From contig LSRY02000017.1 of NCBI GenBank assembly GCA_001643675.2, positions 1,240,001 to 1,304,000 on the forward strand: a DNA stretch of 64,000 bases, in the 5' to 3' direction. Below the pieces are notes generated by a model. The model did not search any database. It was not told the DNA's origin and saw nothing but the letters and a program-made list of their open reading frames with translations. How positions within the stretch are numbered: position 1 is the stretch's first letter; every line of letters begins with the position of its first letter. The translations under genes were made by a program, and so were the position numbers. The DNA comes from Monocercomonoides exilis. Its lineage: Eukaryota; Preaxostyla; Oxymonadida; Polymastigidae. Shown here one piece after another: positions 1 to 11,400 of this stretch.

Positions 1-2931
1 AGGTCGAATGACGATGGAGAGAAGACTAATACAGGGAGTGGGAATGGAGGAGGGAATGGGAGTGTTAATAGCAATGTTAGTGGGAATATGAATGGAAGTG
101 GGAGTGGGTGTCTGAATAGCAAACAAACAGACGTGAAGAAAGGGAAAGAAGAAGAAGCATCATCATCATCAACATCATCAGCAGGGGTTGTCTCAAACGC
201 ACTGCAGATGAATGTGAAGAGCAAAACAGGCCCAGTGAGAGAGTACGAGTACTACTACAACATCATTGTGGAGAAGCTAGCGCGGAACATTGTCAGTTTT
301 TCTATGCAAAAATTCTCATCGAATGTGATTGAGAAATGCCTCATATCTTCAACATCGAAGATGCCCCACGTGTTTCTGTCTGAAGACTCATACTCTTCGG
401 AGGCTGTGAATGAGCATCTCAGTTCACAAGGAATCAAAGTGAAGTCTGATGCTTTTCAATCACAGTACAAATCTCAATCTCAATCATTGTCTTCTTCCTT
501 AACTTCATCTTATCCTAATTCTTCTTCAACCACATCTACTTCTTCTTCTTCTCAATCCCAATCCCAATCTCACTCTCAACCTCCCTCCTCGTGTATCAGC
601 CACCGCACCTTCATGATCCATGCCCTGTTGCAGTCAGGGCGGGCGATCCAGCTGGCAGAGGACCAGTTCGGAAACTACGTGATGCAGATGGCATTTTCAG
701 TAGGTTCTCCAGAACAGCAGATGAAGATGGCACAGCTGCTGTACCCGTTTAAAGGGAGAATCGCATCGTCGGCGCATGGGAAGAAGCTCTTTGCGAAGAT
801 GGAGGCGGTTTTCTCGCATATTCAGAGGAGTCTGGGTGGGAAGGGGATGAAAGGGGGTGTGCAAGGGAAGGGAGAGGATAAAACGAGGGGTGTACCGCTG
901 CCGCCGCCTCCGAATGTTTCTGCTTCTTCTTCTTCTTCTTCTTCTGTTGTTGCGCCTGGTTTAACTGAATTAGAGCAATCAAAGAAGACTTCTCTGATGA
1001 AGAATAGCTCATATTCCACTCAGAATGAACGAAAGTCATTGGCAAATGAACAATCTTCTTCTTCTTCTTCTTCATATTCCTCTCCTTTTCTCCTTCTTTC
1101 TGACTCTTCAACGCTTCCACCGCCTCCTCCACGCCCATCCACATGTTCCTCGTCTTCTTCTTTTTCTTCTTATTCTTCTTATTCCTCTAATTCTTCCTAT
1201 TCTTCTTTGCCTTCTGATGAAGCATCTGTTTCATCTGTTTCATCCATTTTATCTGCTTCTGCTTCTTCTTCCTCTTCCTCCTCCTCTTACTCTTCCTCTT
1301 CTTCTGCCTCTATTTCTGCTTTGTCTGCTGATTCACTCAATTTGATTGACTCCCCAACACCAAAAGAGCAACCTTCCCCTCTTTTGCAGCTGCCGCCGCC
1401 TCATCTCTCACTTTCTATGGAGAAGACACAATACAATGATATGCCTTCTATGCATGCTTCTTCTTCTTCTAATTCTTCTTCTTCCAATTCTAATTCTGCA
1501 ATTTCTTCTTCTTTCTCCTCTTCCTTTGACACTTATTCTCCTTCATTTTATTCTTCTTACTCCTCCTTCATAACCTCCTCTTCTCCTCCTTTCCTTTCTT
1601 CTTCTTCTTCTTCCTCTTCCTCTTCCTCTTCCTCTTCCTCCTCTTCCTCAGATCTATCTCATCCTTCTCTTTCTCTCTCTCTCTCTTCCCCCACTCTCTC
1701 CACCCCTTCTGCTCCTCTTCAGCTGCCCCCCACACAGCCACACATTCTGCAGAGCCCTGCCTCTTCTTCATTCCCACTCCACCAGAGCTTCCAGTTAACT
1801 CTATCACCCCCGCAGCATCTTCAGCATCTGCAACCTCCTCCTCATCTGCTTCCTTCTTCCCTTCCTTCTTCCCTTCCTTCTTCCCTTCCTTCTTCCCTTC
1901 CTTCTTCCCTTCCTTCTTCCCTTCCTTCTTCTCAGCCCTCGTCTCGTCCTCAGACACCTTTGGCCCCCAAACACACCATCACTCCTCTTCATACTCCTCT
2001 CCATACTCCTCTTCATACCCCTATCTGTACCCCTATTCATACTCCTCTTCATACTCCCATTCAAACCCCAACTCTTGTTCATACCCAGCCCCCCATTCAC
2101 ACCAACCAAACGATGCTGCCTCACCCTGCCGCCTTCCAATCAGAGCTTCCGCCTTCTTTGGCTTCTGTGTCGAAAGAGAAGCCAAATGCAGATGTGAAGG
2201 CGAAGGCGAAGGAGAAAGAGAAGACAAGCACAAAAGCTTACGCAAACGCTTATATTAAGCCAGAAGCCGATGCTAATGCAAATGCAGTTACAGATGCAAA
2301 TGTAGATGAAGAAGCATCATTTCTGTATGACTCCTACATCCCTTCTTTGTTCAGCAGGACTAGCTCCATTCCTCTTCCGCTGCCTCTTCCGTCTTCTAAG
2401 GCACAGATCCAGTCTCAATATCAGCCTCAGCCTCAACCCCAATCACAACCCCATTCTTTCTCTCCCTCTTTTTCTCATTCATATTCTTATTCTAACCCAA
2501 GGCCCCACACACAACCACATTCCATGCCCTCCCACTCGTTAGCCCACTCTCAGCCCCAGTTTCAGACATACACTGGATTTTCTAGCACAGCCCCTTCTCA
2601 TCCGCCTCCTCGTCCACCACCTCCTCCACAACAACCTCAGCAGCAACCTCAGCAGATTCAGATGCAACAGATGCATCAAAAACAGAAGAAGAGCAGAATT
2701 CCCGCAAATTCGAGTGTTTCTTATTCTTCTCTGCCGTTTGTGCCGCGTGCTGTGCAGGTGGTGAAGACTTCTTATTCGACAAAGGGGAAGAGAGGAGGGA
2801 GAGGACAAGGAGGGCAGATGTATAGTGGTGCTGGTAGTGGTGGTAGTACAGGAAGTATTGGAAGTATTGGAAGTACAGGAAGCACTGGGATATCAGGGAG
2901 TGTGGGAAGTGCGAGTGGGTCAAGTAGGTAG
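1..2931 (+). CDS. PUF (Pumilio-family) RNA-binding protein, 3' part, with long Ser/Pro-rich tail
   Basis: The reading frame is already open at base 1, so the N-terminal part lies outside the window; the first ATG inside is at 88. Counting from that ATG, residues about 57-86 form a PUF repeat (NIVSFSMQKFSSNVIEKC) and residues about 176-206 another (core AEDQFGNYVMQ), followed by a final helical stretch to about 255. Each core has the pattern of base-contacting residues on the second helix. PUF proteins bind 3' UTR motifs of mRNAs and control translation or decay; these would be the last repeats of the array. A roughly 90-residue Ser-rich insertion separates two repeats. The remaining 690 residues are low complexity: poly-Ser, SLPS and HTPLHTP tandem repeats, Gln/Pro-rich and Gly/Ser-rich ends. 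It stops at TAG (2929-2931), but the frame continues as Lys/Glu-rich sequence past a second TAG to TGA at 3046-3048. Confidence 0.85.
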   Translation, partial: RSNDDGEKTNTGSGNGGGNGSVNSNVSGNMNGSGSGCLNSKQTDVKKGKEEEASSSSTSSAGVVSNALQMNVKSKTGPVREYEYYYNIIVEKLARNIVSFSMQKFSSNVIEKCLISSTSKMPHVFLSEDSYSSEAVNEHLSSQGIKVKSDAFQSQYKSQSQSLSSSLTSSYPNSSSTTSTSSSSQSQSQSHSQPPSSCISHRTFMIHALLQSGRAIQLAEDQFGNYVMQMAFSVGSPEQQMKMAQLLYPFKGRIASSAHGKKLFAKMEAVFSHIQRSLGGKGMKGGVQGKGEDKTRGVPLPPPPNVSASSSSSSSVVAPGLTELEQSKKTSLMKNSSYSTQNERKSLANEQSSSSSSSYSSPFLLLSDSSTLPPPPPRPSTCSSSSSFSSYSSYSSNSSYSSLPSDEASVSSVSSILSASASSSSSSSSYSSSSSASISALSADSLNLIDSPTPKEQPSPLLQLPPPHLSLSMEKTQYNDMPSMHASSSSNSSSSNSNSAISSSFSSSFDTYSPSFYSSYSSFITSSSPPFLSSSSSSSSSSSSSSSSSSDLSHPSLSLSLSSPTLSTPSAPLQLPPTQPHILQSPASSSFPLHQSFQLTLSPPQHLQHLQPPPHLLPSSLPSSLPSSLPSSLPSSLPSSLPSSQPSSRPQTPLAPKHTITPLHTPLHTPLHTPICTPIHTPLHTPIQTPTLVHTQPPIHTNQTMLPHPAAFQSELPPSLASVSKEKPNADVKAKAKEKEKTSTKAYANAYIKPEADANANAVTDANVDEEASFLYDSYIPSLFSRTSSIPLPLPLPSSKAQIQSQYQPQPQPQSQPHSFSPSFSHSYSYSNPRPHTQPHSMPSHSLAHSQPQFQTYTGFSSTAPSHPPPRPPPPPQQPQQQPQQIQMQQMHQKQKKSRIPANSSVSYSSLPFVPRAVQVVKTSYSTKGKRGGRGQGGQMYSGAGSGGSTGSIGSIGSTGSTGISGSVGSASGSSR
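1850..1931 (+). repeat. 12-bp coding minisatellite (CTTCCTTCTTCC)
   Basis: Just under seven head-to-tail copies of a 12-base unit lie in frame in the PUF gene and encode SLPS repeated. It is pure pyrimidine on the plus strand. A second in-frame tandem array, encoding HTPLHTP-like units, follows at about 1983-2070. Confidence 0.9.
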
Positions 2932-5900
2932 AAGAGGAAGGAGAAAGAGAAAGAGAAAGAATGGAAGGAAGAATGGAAGGAGAATGAGAAGAAGGAAGAG
3001 AAGGAAGAGGAAAAGGAAAAGGAATAGGGAAATGAGTTAATGATATGATATTAAATGATATGGTATTTATATGGAGTGTTACAAATAGCGTTTGCTTTGC
3101 TTGTCTTTTTGAGGCAGCGATAAAGATAACGATGATAATGTTTAGAAATTATTTATTAAAAAAAGAAAGAAAAGAAATATAAATTGGAAAGAGAGGAAGT
3201 TTTAGGTGGTTAAGCTTATCATCGATATCTTTTCTTGATTTTGTTAAAAATTCTGTTCTGTTCTCTTCTTAATTTATGATTCATATTCGCCTTTTTGTTT
3301 TTTCTCTTCACATAAGCTTTTCAAAAAAAATTACATGTTTTGATCATTTCTTATGAAATATTCGAATGCTATCAAAATTTGTTTTCTTTATTTTTTTATT
3401 CAGTTCAGTCTTTTTTTATTTGTCTTTGTTGTTATTTATTTGTTTTTGTTTTGTTCTCTTCATCTTTTTAATTTTTTCAGTTAGATTTCTGTAATTCATA
3501 AATGTCATCAAATGTGCTTCAATGTATTTATTATGATTTTAAATTTTTTATTAAATTTAATTTCATTTTTCATTTTTATTTAATTTTTGTTGCCCTTCGT
3601 CATTTCTTAATGCGTGTTTTCAGAATGTTGCTTCAAAGCAAGTCGATAATATCTCTTTCTGTTCCTTTCGTAATCAAAACTCTTCTCTATTTTTTGTCTT
3701 TTTCTTGGCAGATCTGTTTTAATACCTCCATTTGGCTTTGGAATATAGCCTTTTTTTACAAGTTATTATAAAAATATTCTGATTTTCTAGTTTTTTTACT
3801 TTGCTATGTTTTGTTTTTGTTTGCTTTTTCTTTTTTTGTTTTTTATTTTATTTTATTTTTTTATTTTCTGTTTAATTTTTCTTTTTATTCAAATTCTAAA
3901 AAATAAAAAATATTTCTTGTCGCTCTATTTTTCGTTTATTTTTTTGTTTTGTTTTGTTTTATTTTATTTTATTTTATAACTCTTATTCCGTCATATGACT
4001 TATAAATTTTCGCAGTCTTCTTTGGTGTTTTCTAACAATTGGCATTGTAAGATGTATTATATTTGAATGGCTAATCTAATTCTTTTCTTTGCTTTTCTTT
4101 TCTTTTCTTTTTTCATTTAAAGTGAAGTTAACATCATAAATGCATTTTGTGAAGAAGAAGAAGAAGAAGAAGAAGGTTGCATTGAGGCTTTGGTTATATA
4201 AGTATTCATATTCGTTATTGTTATTGTTATTGTTATTATTGCAATTTCTATTGCTATTGCTATTGCTCATTCTATTACTGATGTTATTGTTTGTTGTTTG
4301 TTTTGTTGTTTGTTGTTGTGATTATGTCGGAAGCAGTCGCAAAAGAGTTGGGCAAAGCAATGTGTTGATGATATTCTCTGTGTCTGTGTCTGAGTGTGTT
4401 TTATTTGATTTTGGTTTTTATTCTGGTTCTGGTTCTGATATTTGATATTTGAATTTGAATGCAGTTGTACTTTCAAAAAAAGAGAAAAGAAAAGAAAGAA
4501 AGAAAGAAAATTTTCAAATTGAAATAAGCATTTCTTTGTTTTTTTTATTCGCATTTTTGTATTTTTAGCTGTTCAATAAGCTCGTCACATATTTCATCTG
4601 TTATTTCAACACATTCTTGTTCATCTATTGTTACTCAGTGTATCACAGATAGGCTCAATTGGATTGTTTCTATTATTTCATCTTCTTTTATTTTCTCATT
4701 GGTTTCTTTCATATGCCGTATTTCCATTATGTCTGTACAATTATTCTCTTACTCCTCCCTCTTCTTCTTCCTCCTCCTTCTCCTCCTTCTCCTTTTCTTT
4801 CGATTGTATTATAAAATTTGTTATCTTTTTCCCTTCAATTTCTTTGTATGAAATGCTAAATTCTCACAAAAACTACAAAGATGTATTTAAAAAAGAAAGA
4901 AAGAAAAGAAAAGAAAAGAAATAAAATAAACATCAAATGCTATTTCAGTACACTTTTGTTGAGCTCAATTTATGATTAAACTTTTAGACTCTTTCCTGAG
5001 CATTTTCATGTTTTGTCAATATTCATTTTATTTTTCCATTTTTTTGCTTGATTTTTGTTTGTTCTTTATTTTTTTCATTTTTATTTTCAATTTTTTATTT
5101 AAATTTTATTTGCTTTGTAGATTCTTTATTTCTAGCAAACATAAAATATAGCATCTTTTTTTTTTTTTCTAATGTTTTTTTCCACTTTGTTTTACAACGC
5201 ATAGGCATTTGTTTATTCAGCAAAAGGATGAATAAAATAGTTGTTGTTTCGACTTGTTTCTCGTTGTCATTGAATTGTATCTGATGTAAGCATGCGTATT
5301 ATATTTTCGCTTTTCCTTCCTTCCTTCCTTCATTTCTTTCTTTCTTTCTTTCTTTCTTCTGTTTTGCTTTTCTTCTTTTTCTTTTTCCTCCTTTTTTTTT
5401 TACTGTTCATAAGATATTCACGTTTATATATTTTTTTGTTGAAGTCTTATTGCTCATTGCTTGCCGTGTCATCTCTTCTTGTGGCTTTGTGTGCTAGTTT
5501 TGGAGTATTACGATAGAATTATATTTTCATTGGGTTTTGTTCATTTATGCATCTTTGTCGTTTTTTGTCTTCAGTTATCTGCCTTTTTTTTTTTTTTTTA
5601 AATTCTTGCTTAAAATAAGAAATTCTTTGGAGGAGTTTATGAGTTAGAAACATCTGTTTTCAAATAAGCAACATTATTACAATGCAACCTTCTTTTCATT
5701 GTTATAAATTTCTTTAGACGAGAACAATATCCATTTGTTGCCCAAAAACCTTATTTCAAAGTCTTTAGAAAGATATATTTTGTTTTAATTTAATTTGGTT
5801 CAATTTGATTTATTTATTGATTTTATTTTTTATTCTTTTAACTATTACTATTATTATTATTAATCAGACTTGTTGGTTGGAACATAGAAATTTTATTAAG

Positions 5901-6119
5901 AATTGACCCCAAACAATTGAGTTTTTTTTATGTTGAAATTTTCTCAGCGTTTGTTTTTTTAAAAAATTAAATAATTTTACCATTTAAAATACCACAAAAT
6001 ATGATGAAAATAACTTTGCCAATTTGTCTATATCTAAAATGATAAAAGTTATTTCCAAATTGATTTTTGATCATTTATGTGCAAGTGAAGGTTACAGATC
6101 AAGAGATCAATTATTAAAT
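2932..6119. other. T-rich intergenic spacer without recognised genes
   Basis: About 3.2 kb of AT-rich sequence with many T runs, TTTTA/TTTTG repeats, a TTATTG-type microsatellite near 4205-4320 and a CCTT/CTTT tract near 5317-5360. Open frames here are short, hydrophobic and Phe-rich, as expected from T-rich DNA, and show no protein family. The first 115 bases after the PUF stop are an almost pure purine continuation of that gene's frame. Confidence 0.7.
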
Positions 6120-7542
6120 ATGACGTTTCAACCACAGATGGGAGATTTTCCTGTAGATTTTAACTTGGATGATGGTTTGATTTTCATATTATAAATTAAA
6201 GAAATTTGATATTTTTCTTTTTGGACCGCCGCTTTAACAATTTTTAGTTCCAAAGCAAACAGAAACATTTGATGTTTTTGTGAAAGGATTAAATGATGAA
6301 GTATCAATCACAGACTGGAAAAAGTATTTTGGACAATTTGGAGAAGTTAGCTACATTCAAATCACAAAGAACGATCAAGGAGTTTGCAAAGGATTTGGAT
6401 TCGTTCGAATGTTCAGAGAAGAAGAAGCATTAAGATTGGTTGAACAAGTTAATGGTAAAGCTCCTTTTGGAAGACAGCTTGTTGCTTCGATGAGTACAAA
6501 ATATAAACAGTCAAGAGGCCTTCCGCTTGACAATCCAGCTCAAACACCGAAACAAACTACCACACACACAAACGATGGCTTTACGCTATTCATTCACAAT
6601 TTGCCAAAAGAATTCACTAATGGCGAGCTTCGTGAAATTTTTCAGCAATATGGATATATTACAAAGGCAAATATTCCGACAAACAAAGAAACAGGTGAAC
6701 CTTTGAATTACGGCTTTGTAACGTTTCAAGACTATGATAGTGCGCGCGCAGCAGTTGCAGGGATGGATAAAAAGAGAATTCGTGATCGAGAACTTAAGGT
6801 ATCATTTAGAACAGCTCCTAAAGGTCGTAGTGGTGCTATGAAATCTACTCCAGTTTATAGCATGGGACAACAGTATGATCCTCTTCGCTATAATCCAAAT
6901 CCAGCTCATCAAGCACCTTTTACTCATCAACCTCTTGGATATGGTGTAGAAAGAGCTCAGTGGCAATATTCTGATCATCCTCCAATGTATCCTCCACGTG
7001 GGTCTACTCAACCTGTTTCCGCACCTACAGATGCTAGCTATGGATCTTCGTATGCATATCCTCCTCCAGGAGGTTATCCACCTTCCACTGCTTACCCTCC
7101 ACCGTCCTATCCTCCTGCAACAGCTCCTACTGGCTATCTTCCTCAATATAGTGATCCACAGGCACAACCTCAACCTGCTCCCCAGCAAACTGGTGCTCCT
7201 GGAATTCCATCACAGCCAGGACCTTATTCACAATCATCAGGAGCACCTCCTTCAGCATATCCGCCTCCTGCTACAACGACAAGTTATCCACCGCAATATC
7301 CTGAGTCACAACCATCAATGCCTGTGACGACACCTTCATATCCTCAGTCAGCGCAGTCAACCTCAGCTCTTCTTCCGTCCCCAGCCACTTCATCAGCTTA
7401 TCCTCCACCTCCTTCTGCTTCATCTGCAACTTCTTCATACACTCAACCACAAGCAACAAATATGTATCCACAAACATCTGGAGCTCCTTCAACTTCTCAA
7501 GCTTATCCCCCACAACATGCGCGGGGAGAGTATTTATATTGA
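6120..7542 (+). CDS. RNA-binding protein with two RRM domains and Pro/Tyr-rich tail
   Basis: Two exons: 6120-6174 and 6248-7542, with a 73 bp intron (donor GTTTGA, acceptor TTTTAG). Joining them restores an uninterrupted 449-residue protein starting MTFQPQMGD. RRM1 spans about residues 28-100 (RNP2 VFVKGL, RNP1 KGFGFVRM). RRM2 spans about 125-195 (RNP2 LFIHNL, RNP1 NYGFVTFQ). The remaining 250 residues are rich in Pro, Tyr, Ser and Gln with SYPP/AYPP repeats, like the disordered tails of splicing or translation regulators. RRM2 resembles the CELF/Bruno third RRM in my judgement, but the overall domain order differs. The role is presumably pre-mRNA or mRNA binding; the target is unknown. It stops at TGA. 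Its T-rich 3' flank could serve as UTR. Confidence 0.88.
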
Positions 7543-8243
7543 TTGATTTAATGAGAAACACTTTGATTTTCAAGCGTTTTTTATTGTTTTTTAAAGCTAC
7601 TTTTTAATAATTTTTTTAAAAAAAAAAACTTTTTTTCTAACTTTTTTTGAATGTTTTCAAGTCTTATTAAAGTCTTTTATCAAACATTATTCGATTATAT
7701 AAATGTACTAATTTATTCTATTTTGTATATTTGTTTGAACACGTTACTCATCTTTTCAAGATTTAGCCGAAGGATATTTGTTTTTATGAGTAACTTAAAA
7801 TTTTGTGGCTTTTTGAAAATTAATGATTCGGTTGAACATTTTCAAAGTATTTCACGAAGTATTCAGTTTTAATTTTTATCGTTTGGTAGTTTTAAAGTAA
7901 ACTATAGATAAAATTTCTGTTTTAGCATTATTGTTCGAAGAATGTTAAGTTCATTGGATTGTTGAAAGAAAAATTTGTATTTTAACTTTGGTATGTATTG
8001 GAGTGGAATGCTTACAAGATGAAGTGACATTTGTGAACTTTGGAAGAATAATTCTATTTGTTTTCAAATTTCTTCTCTTCGGAATTTATTAGCTTTTAAT
8101 TAAAAATTAGATTTTTGGATATGTTAGTTATCATTTGATAATTACATTTTAAGTTTTAAATATGGATTTGCGTACTTATGCATGAAGTAGGTCCAGGAGC
8201 AACATTCGGATATGTTTCAATTGCAACACTTTTTAAAAAATAT

Positions 8244-8281
<38 letters not shown>

Positions 8282-8429
8282 TTAAAATTAAGTAAGAATA
8301 AAAATCTTCCAATTTCTAAAAAATAATAAAAAAGACAATTGATTTTTGAAAAGATTGATATGAAAATAAAAACAAAAGTATTGCACATATGATTTGACGT
8401 GTTTATAAAAAAACAAAAAAGGAATCAGA
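7543..8429. other. Convergent intergenic spacer
   Basis: AT-rich region between the 3' ends of the RRM gene (plus) and the MDH1B-like-domain gene (minus). It contains a run of 33 T at 8248-8280. No coding signal was recognised. Confidence 0.7.
8248..8280 (+). repeat. Poly-T homopolymer (33 T)
   Basis: Uninterrupted T run in the convergent spacer. It could be the tail of an old retroposed copy or a slippage product; no element body is visible beside it. Confidence 0.9.
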
Positions 8430-11400
8430 CTAAGTTGCAGATCCCTTTCTTTTTTTCTTTTTTGCTAGTGCTGTTGCTTCTTTTTCTTTTCTTTTTCTTT
8501 CTTCCTCTCTTTCTTGTTCCTCCTTTTCTCTTTGTTTTTGCTCTTCTTCTCTTTGTATTATCGCCAGTGCAAATTCCTCTGCAAAATCTTTCGGAATCTT
8601 TGGCTTCTGTTGGGCAGGAAGCTCAATTGGCCACAGAGATGAATCCTTTTGCCATAACGAAGCAAACTCTGCTATTTGGTTCATGTCCACACTGCTTCCT
8701 GCTTCACCATCGCTGCCACTTTCAGCCGTTTTCCTTTCTCCTTCCATCTCGCTCCAGACCTTTTTAACCCATTCCAAAGTCCTCAGAGATCGTCGAAGCT
8801 GATGCAGGCGATGGACAAACGTCTGTGCCTTCTGTGAAATAAACCGCTTCGCCAGCGCTGTCGGATCAACCGTCTGCGTCGTCTCAACAATCCTTCTCAG
8901 CGTCTCTTCTGCTGGATCCAACACAACATGAGGCGAACTTCCGAAAGTTTCCAGTGCTCCAATTTGAGTCATTGAGGGTCCGTTGCCAACTCCGCCTTCT
9001 TTTGCAGTACTTTTCGCTGTGCTGCCGAAGCGTCCATCAGGCTTATTGAAAGTACGAGAAGTGAGTGGCTGCAAAGAAGCCCCATTCCCTGCAATCTCTG
9101 CATCATCCCACCAAGGTGCTCCCAGCAACCTCCGAGCTTCCAGCTCTGTTGCATTCAGTCCGCTCTTCATTTTATTCCATGCGCTTCCAAGTGGGCCTCC
9201 TTTTCGGATGCTCATAAGCCTCTCCATATTATCTCCTTCTTCTCCTCCGCCTTCTTCTTCAACTTGCTCATCTTCTGTTCCTGTCAGACTCTTCGATGAC
9301 TCCACAACAGCAACAATCGGGCGATGAGGTATCAGCTTCTTTGGTGGAACTCGTGGAGGCATAACAAACTGCATCTTCTCCATCAGAGGTGCCACTCCGC
9401 CATCTGATGCAAATCGCCTGATTGTGCTTGTAATCAAAAATGGTATTTTATTATTAGGACTCTCGTTTTCAGTCTCATCTTCTTTTTGCTTGTCTCCTTC
9501 GATATCCAGAAGTGACTCGCAAGATGAAGTATGATTTGGAAGTTGAAATCCTTCAGTGCCTTCGGGATGCAAAGGAGAAGGTGGTCGCTCCTCTTCTCCT
9601 TTTTCACCCAAATCTCCGTCTCCATTCAAGTCTGACTGACCGATCTGTGGTTGCTGTGCTTTCGGAGCAGAAAGAGATGCAACTTTTGTGTTTTTGCTGT
9701 TGTCTTCCTTTTCTGACTGCTGCAGAAACTCCGCAAGTGTCGCTTCATCCCACTCGTCCATTGCACATGAATGGAGCTTCTGCCAACCAGCGGTCGTTGC
9801 CTCGCACCACTTGACCCACGCAGAGAACAGCATCGAAAAGAATGTCAAGACAGGAAGCGCTTTTTCCACAAGAATGCCTCCTTCTGCTGGAAGTGCAGGT
9901 GCAGAAATCTGAGGAGGAGTCTTTGGAGTGGCTGCTGTACCAGTTGCAGAAGAAGGTTGTGCAGCAACCGCTTTCTTCAGTTCAGCATCAACTGCAGCTG
10001 CACCAGAGCTGGCTGATGAAGCTGAACCGGACGATGCTGCACCGTCTTTCTCTTTGTCAGAAGCATTCTCTCCTTCTGTGCTGTTGAGTGAATTTGTTGA
10101 CTTTAACAGTGTTTTGTCGGCTGGTGACACGAGTTTTTCAGCCTGGCGCTGAGAATTCCATGCTGAACGCAAGCCATCAGAGGCATCAGCTGGCAGTTCA
10201 GGCAGTAATAAGAACTTCACACTAAACACAGGAGGAGAAGGAGGTGGCATTTGCCCCAGTTGCTTCTGTGTGACTGTGGGAATGTCGAAAATCTGCGTCC
10301 AGTCAAAAAGTGTCTCTAGCGGATTGCGCTGGCTGAGCAACACAGACAAGACAGTGTTGCCAGAAGACTGCTGCGAGCCAGAAGGTGTTGAAGGTGCAGA
10401 CGTGTGGAAAGAGATGGGCGACTGGAATGGCGGGAGAGGCGTTCGGGAGCCGCTAACAGAGCCTGAGGAAGAAGGAGTGCTGGGTCCATTTGCCATCGAT
10501 TGAACTGTCCCTTGTGAGGCGAGATCGCTGCTCTGTGCTGAAGACACAGCTGCCAGCGATGACGAGCTCATGTTGGTGAGACGTCCGTGTGACTGCTGGC
10601 GCTGAATGACTGGATTCAACAGCATCTGCAGCGAGTTGAGCACAACTTGCATTGCTGCTGCTTTTCTCTGTGAGTCAATGTTCAGTCCACCGTTAGCACC
10701 TGACAATGATGATGATGCAGATGCAGAGGCAGGAGAACTGGCAGAATGATCGTTTTTGAATCCCTTGAATGGGAAGAACTCTGCGTAAGCTCCTTGCACA
10801 GATGCAAACTGGCAGTGGATTTGGCCACAGTGTGGGCATCTGAAAGGAACAGGCACAGAGGCAGACGAAGGAGCCGAGCCTGGCTGTGCTGCATTGGGAT
10901 CACAGGGCTGCTCAGCATCAGGAGGAATGAGTGCCTTTATGTTGGCGATGCATTCCCTCAAAAACTCTTCTGCAGATTGAAGAGGAGCTGCTGGGGACTG
11001 CAAGAAAGAGCACAGATGGCTTGGGAAAGGAGGCAGAGCAGAGAGACGAGAATGAAGGAATGCAATAGCATCATCAACATACTGCGCAAGACGGCGCAGC
11101 GGGCGAGAGGCGATGGGGTGGAGATCTCGAGAATTTGGCTGAGTGTGCTGGAGATAAGACGGAGAAGTGAGCGAAGGGAAAGTCGGTGACTGGATTGGAG
11201 AAGTGGCTGGAGTGACTCTATCAGATGCTGTTAAATCTTGTGCTCCTCCGTTTCTGGCATCACCCTGGTTGCTCTTGTTTGCTGGTGTTCTGAGGGAAGC
11301 GGTCAGCTCTGATGTTGCCCCGTCGTCCAGGCGCAGAATTGGCGAAGGTGCCTCTTTGCCACGGGCTGTGCCGAACAAAGGAGACATCGACCCATTCATC

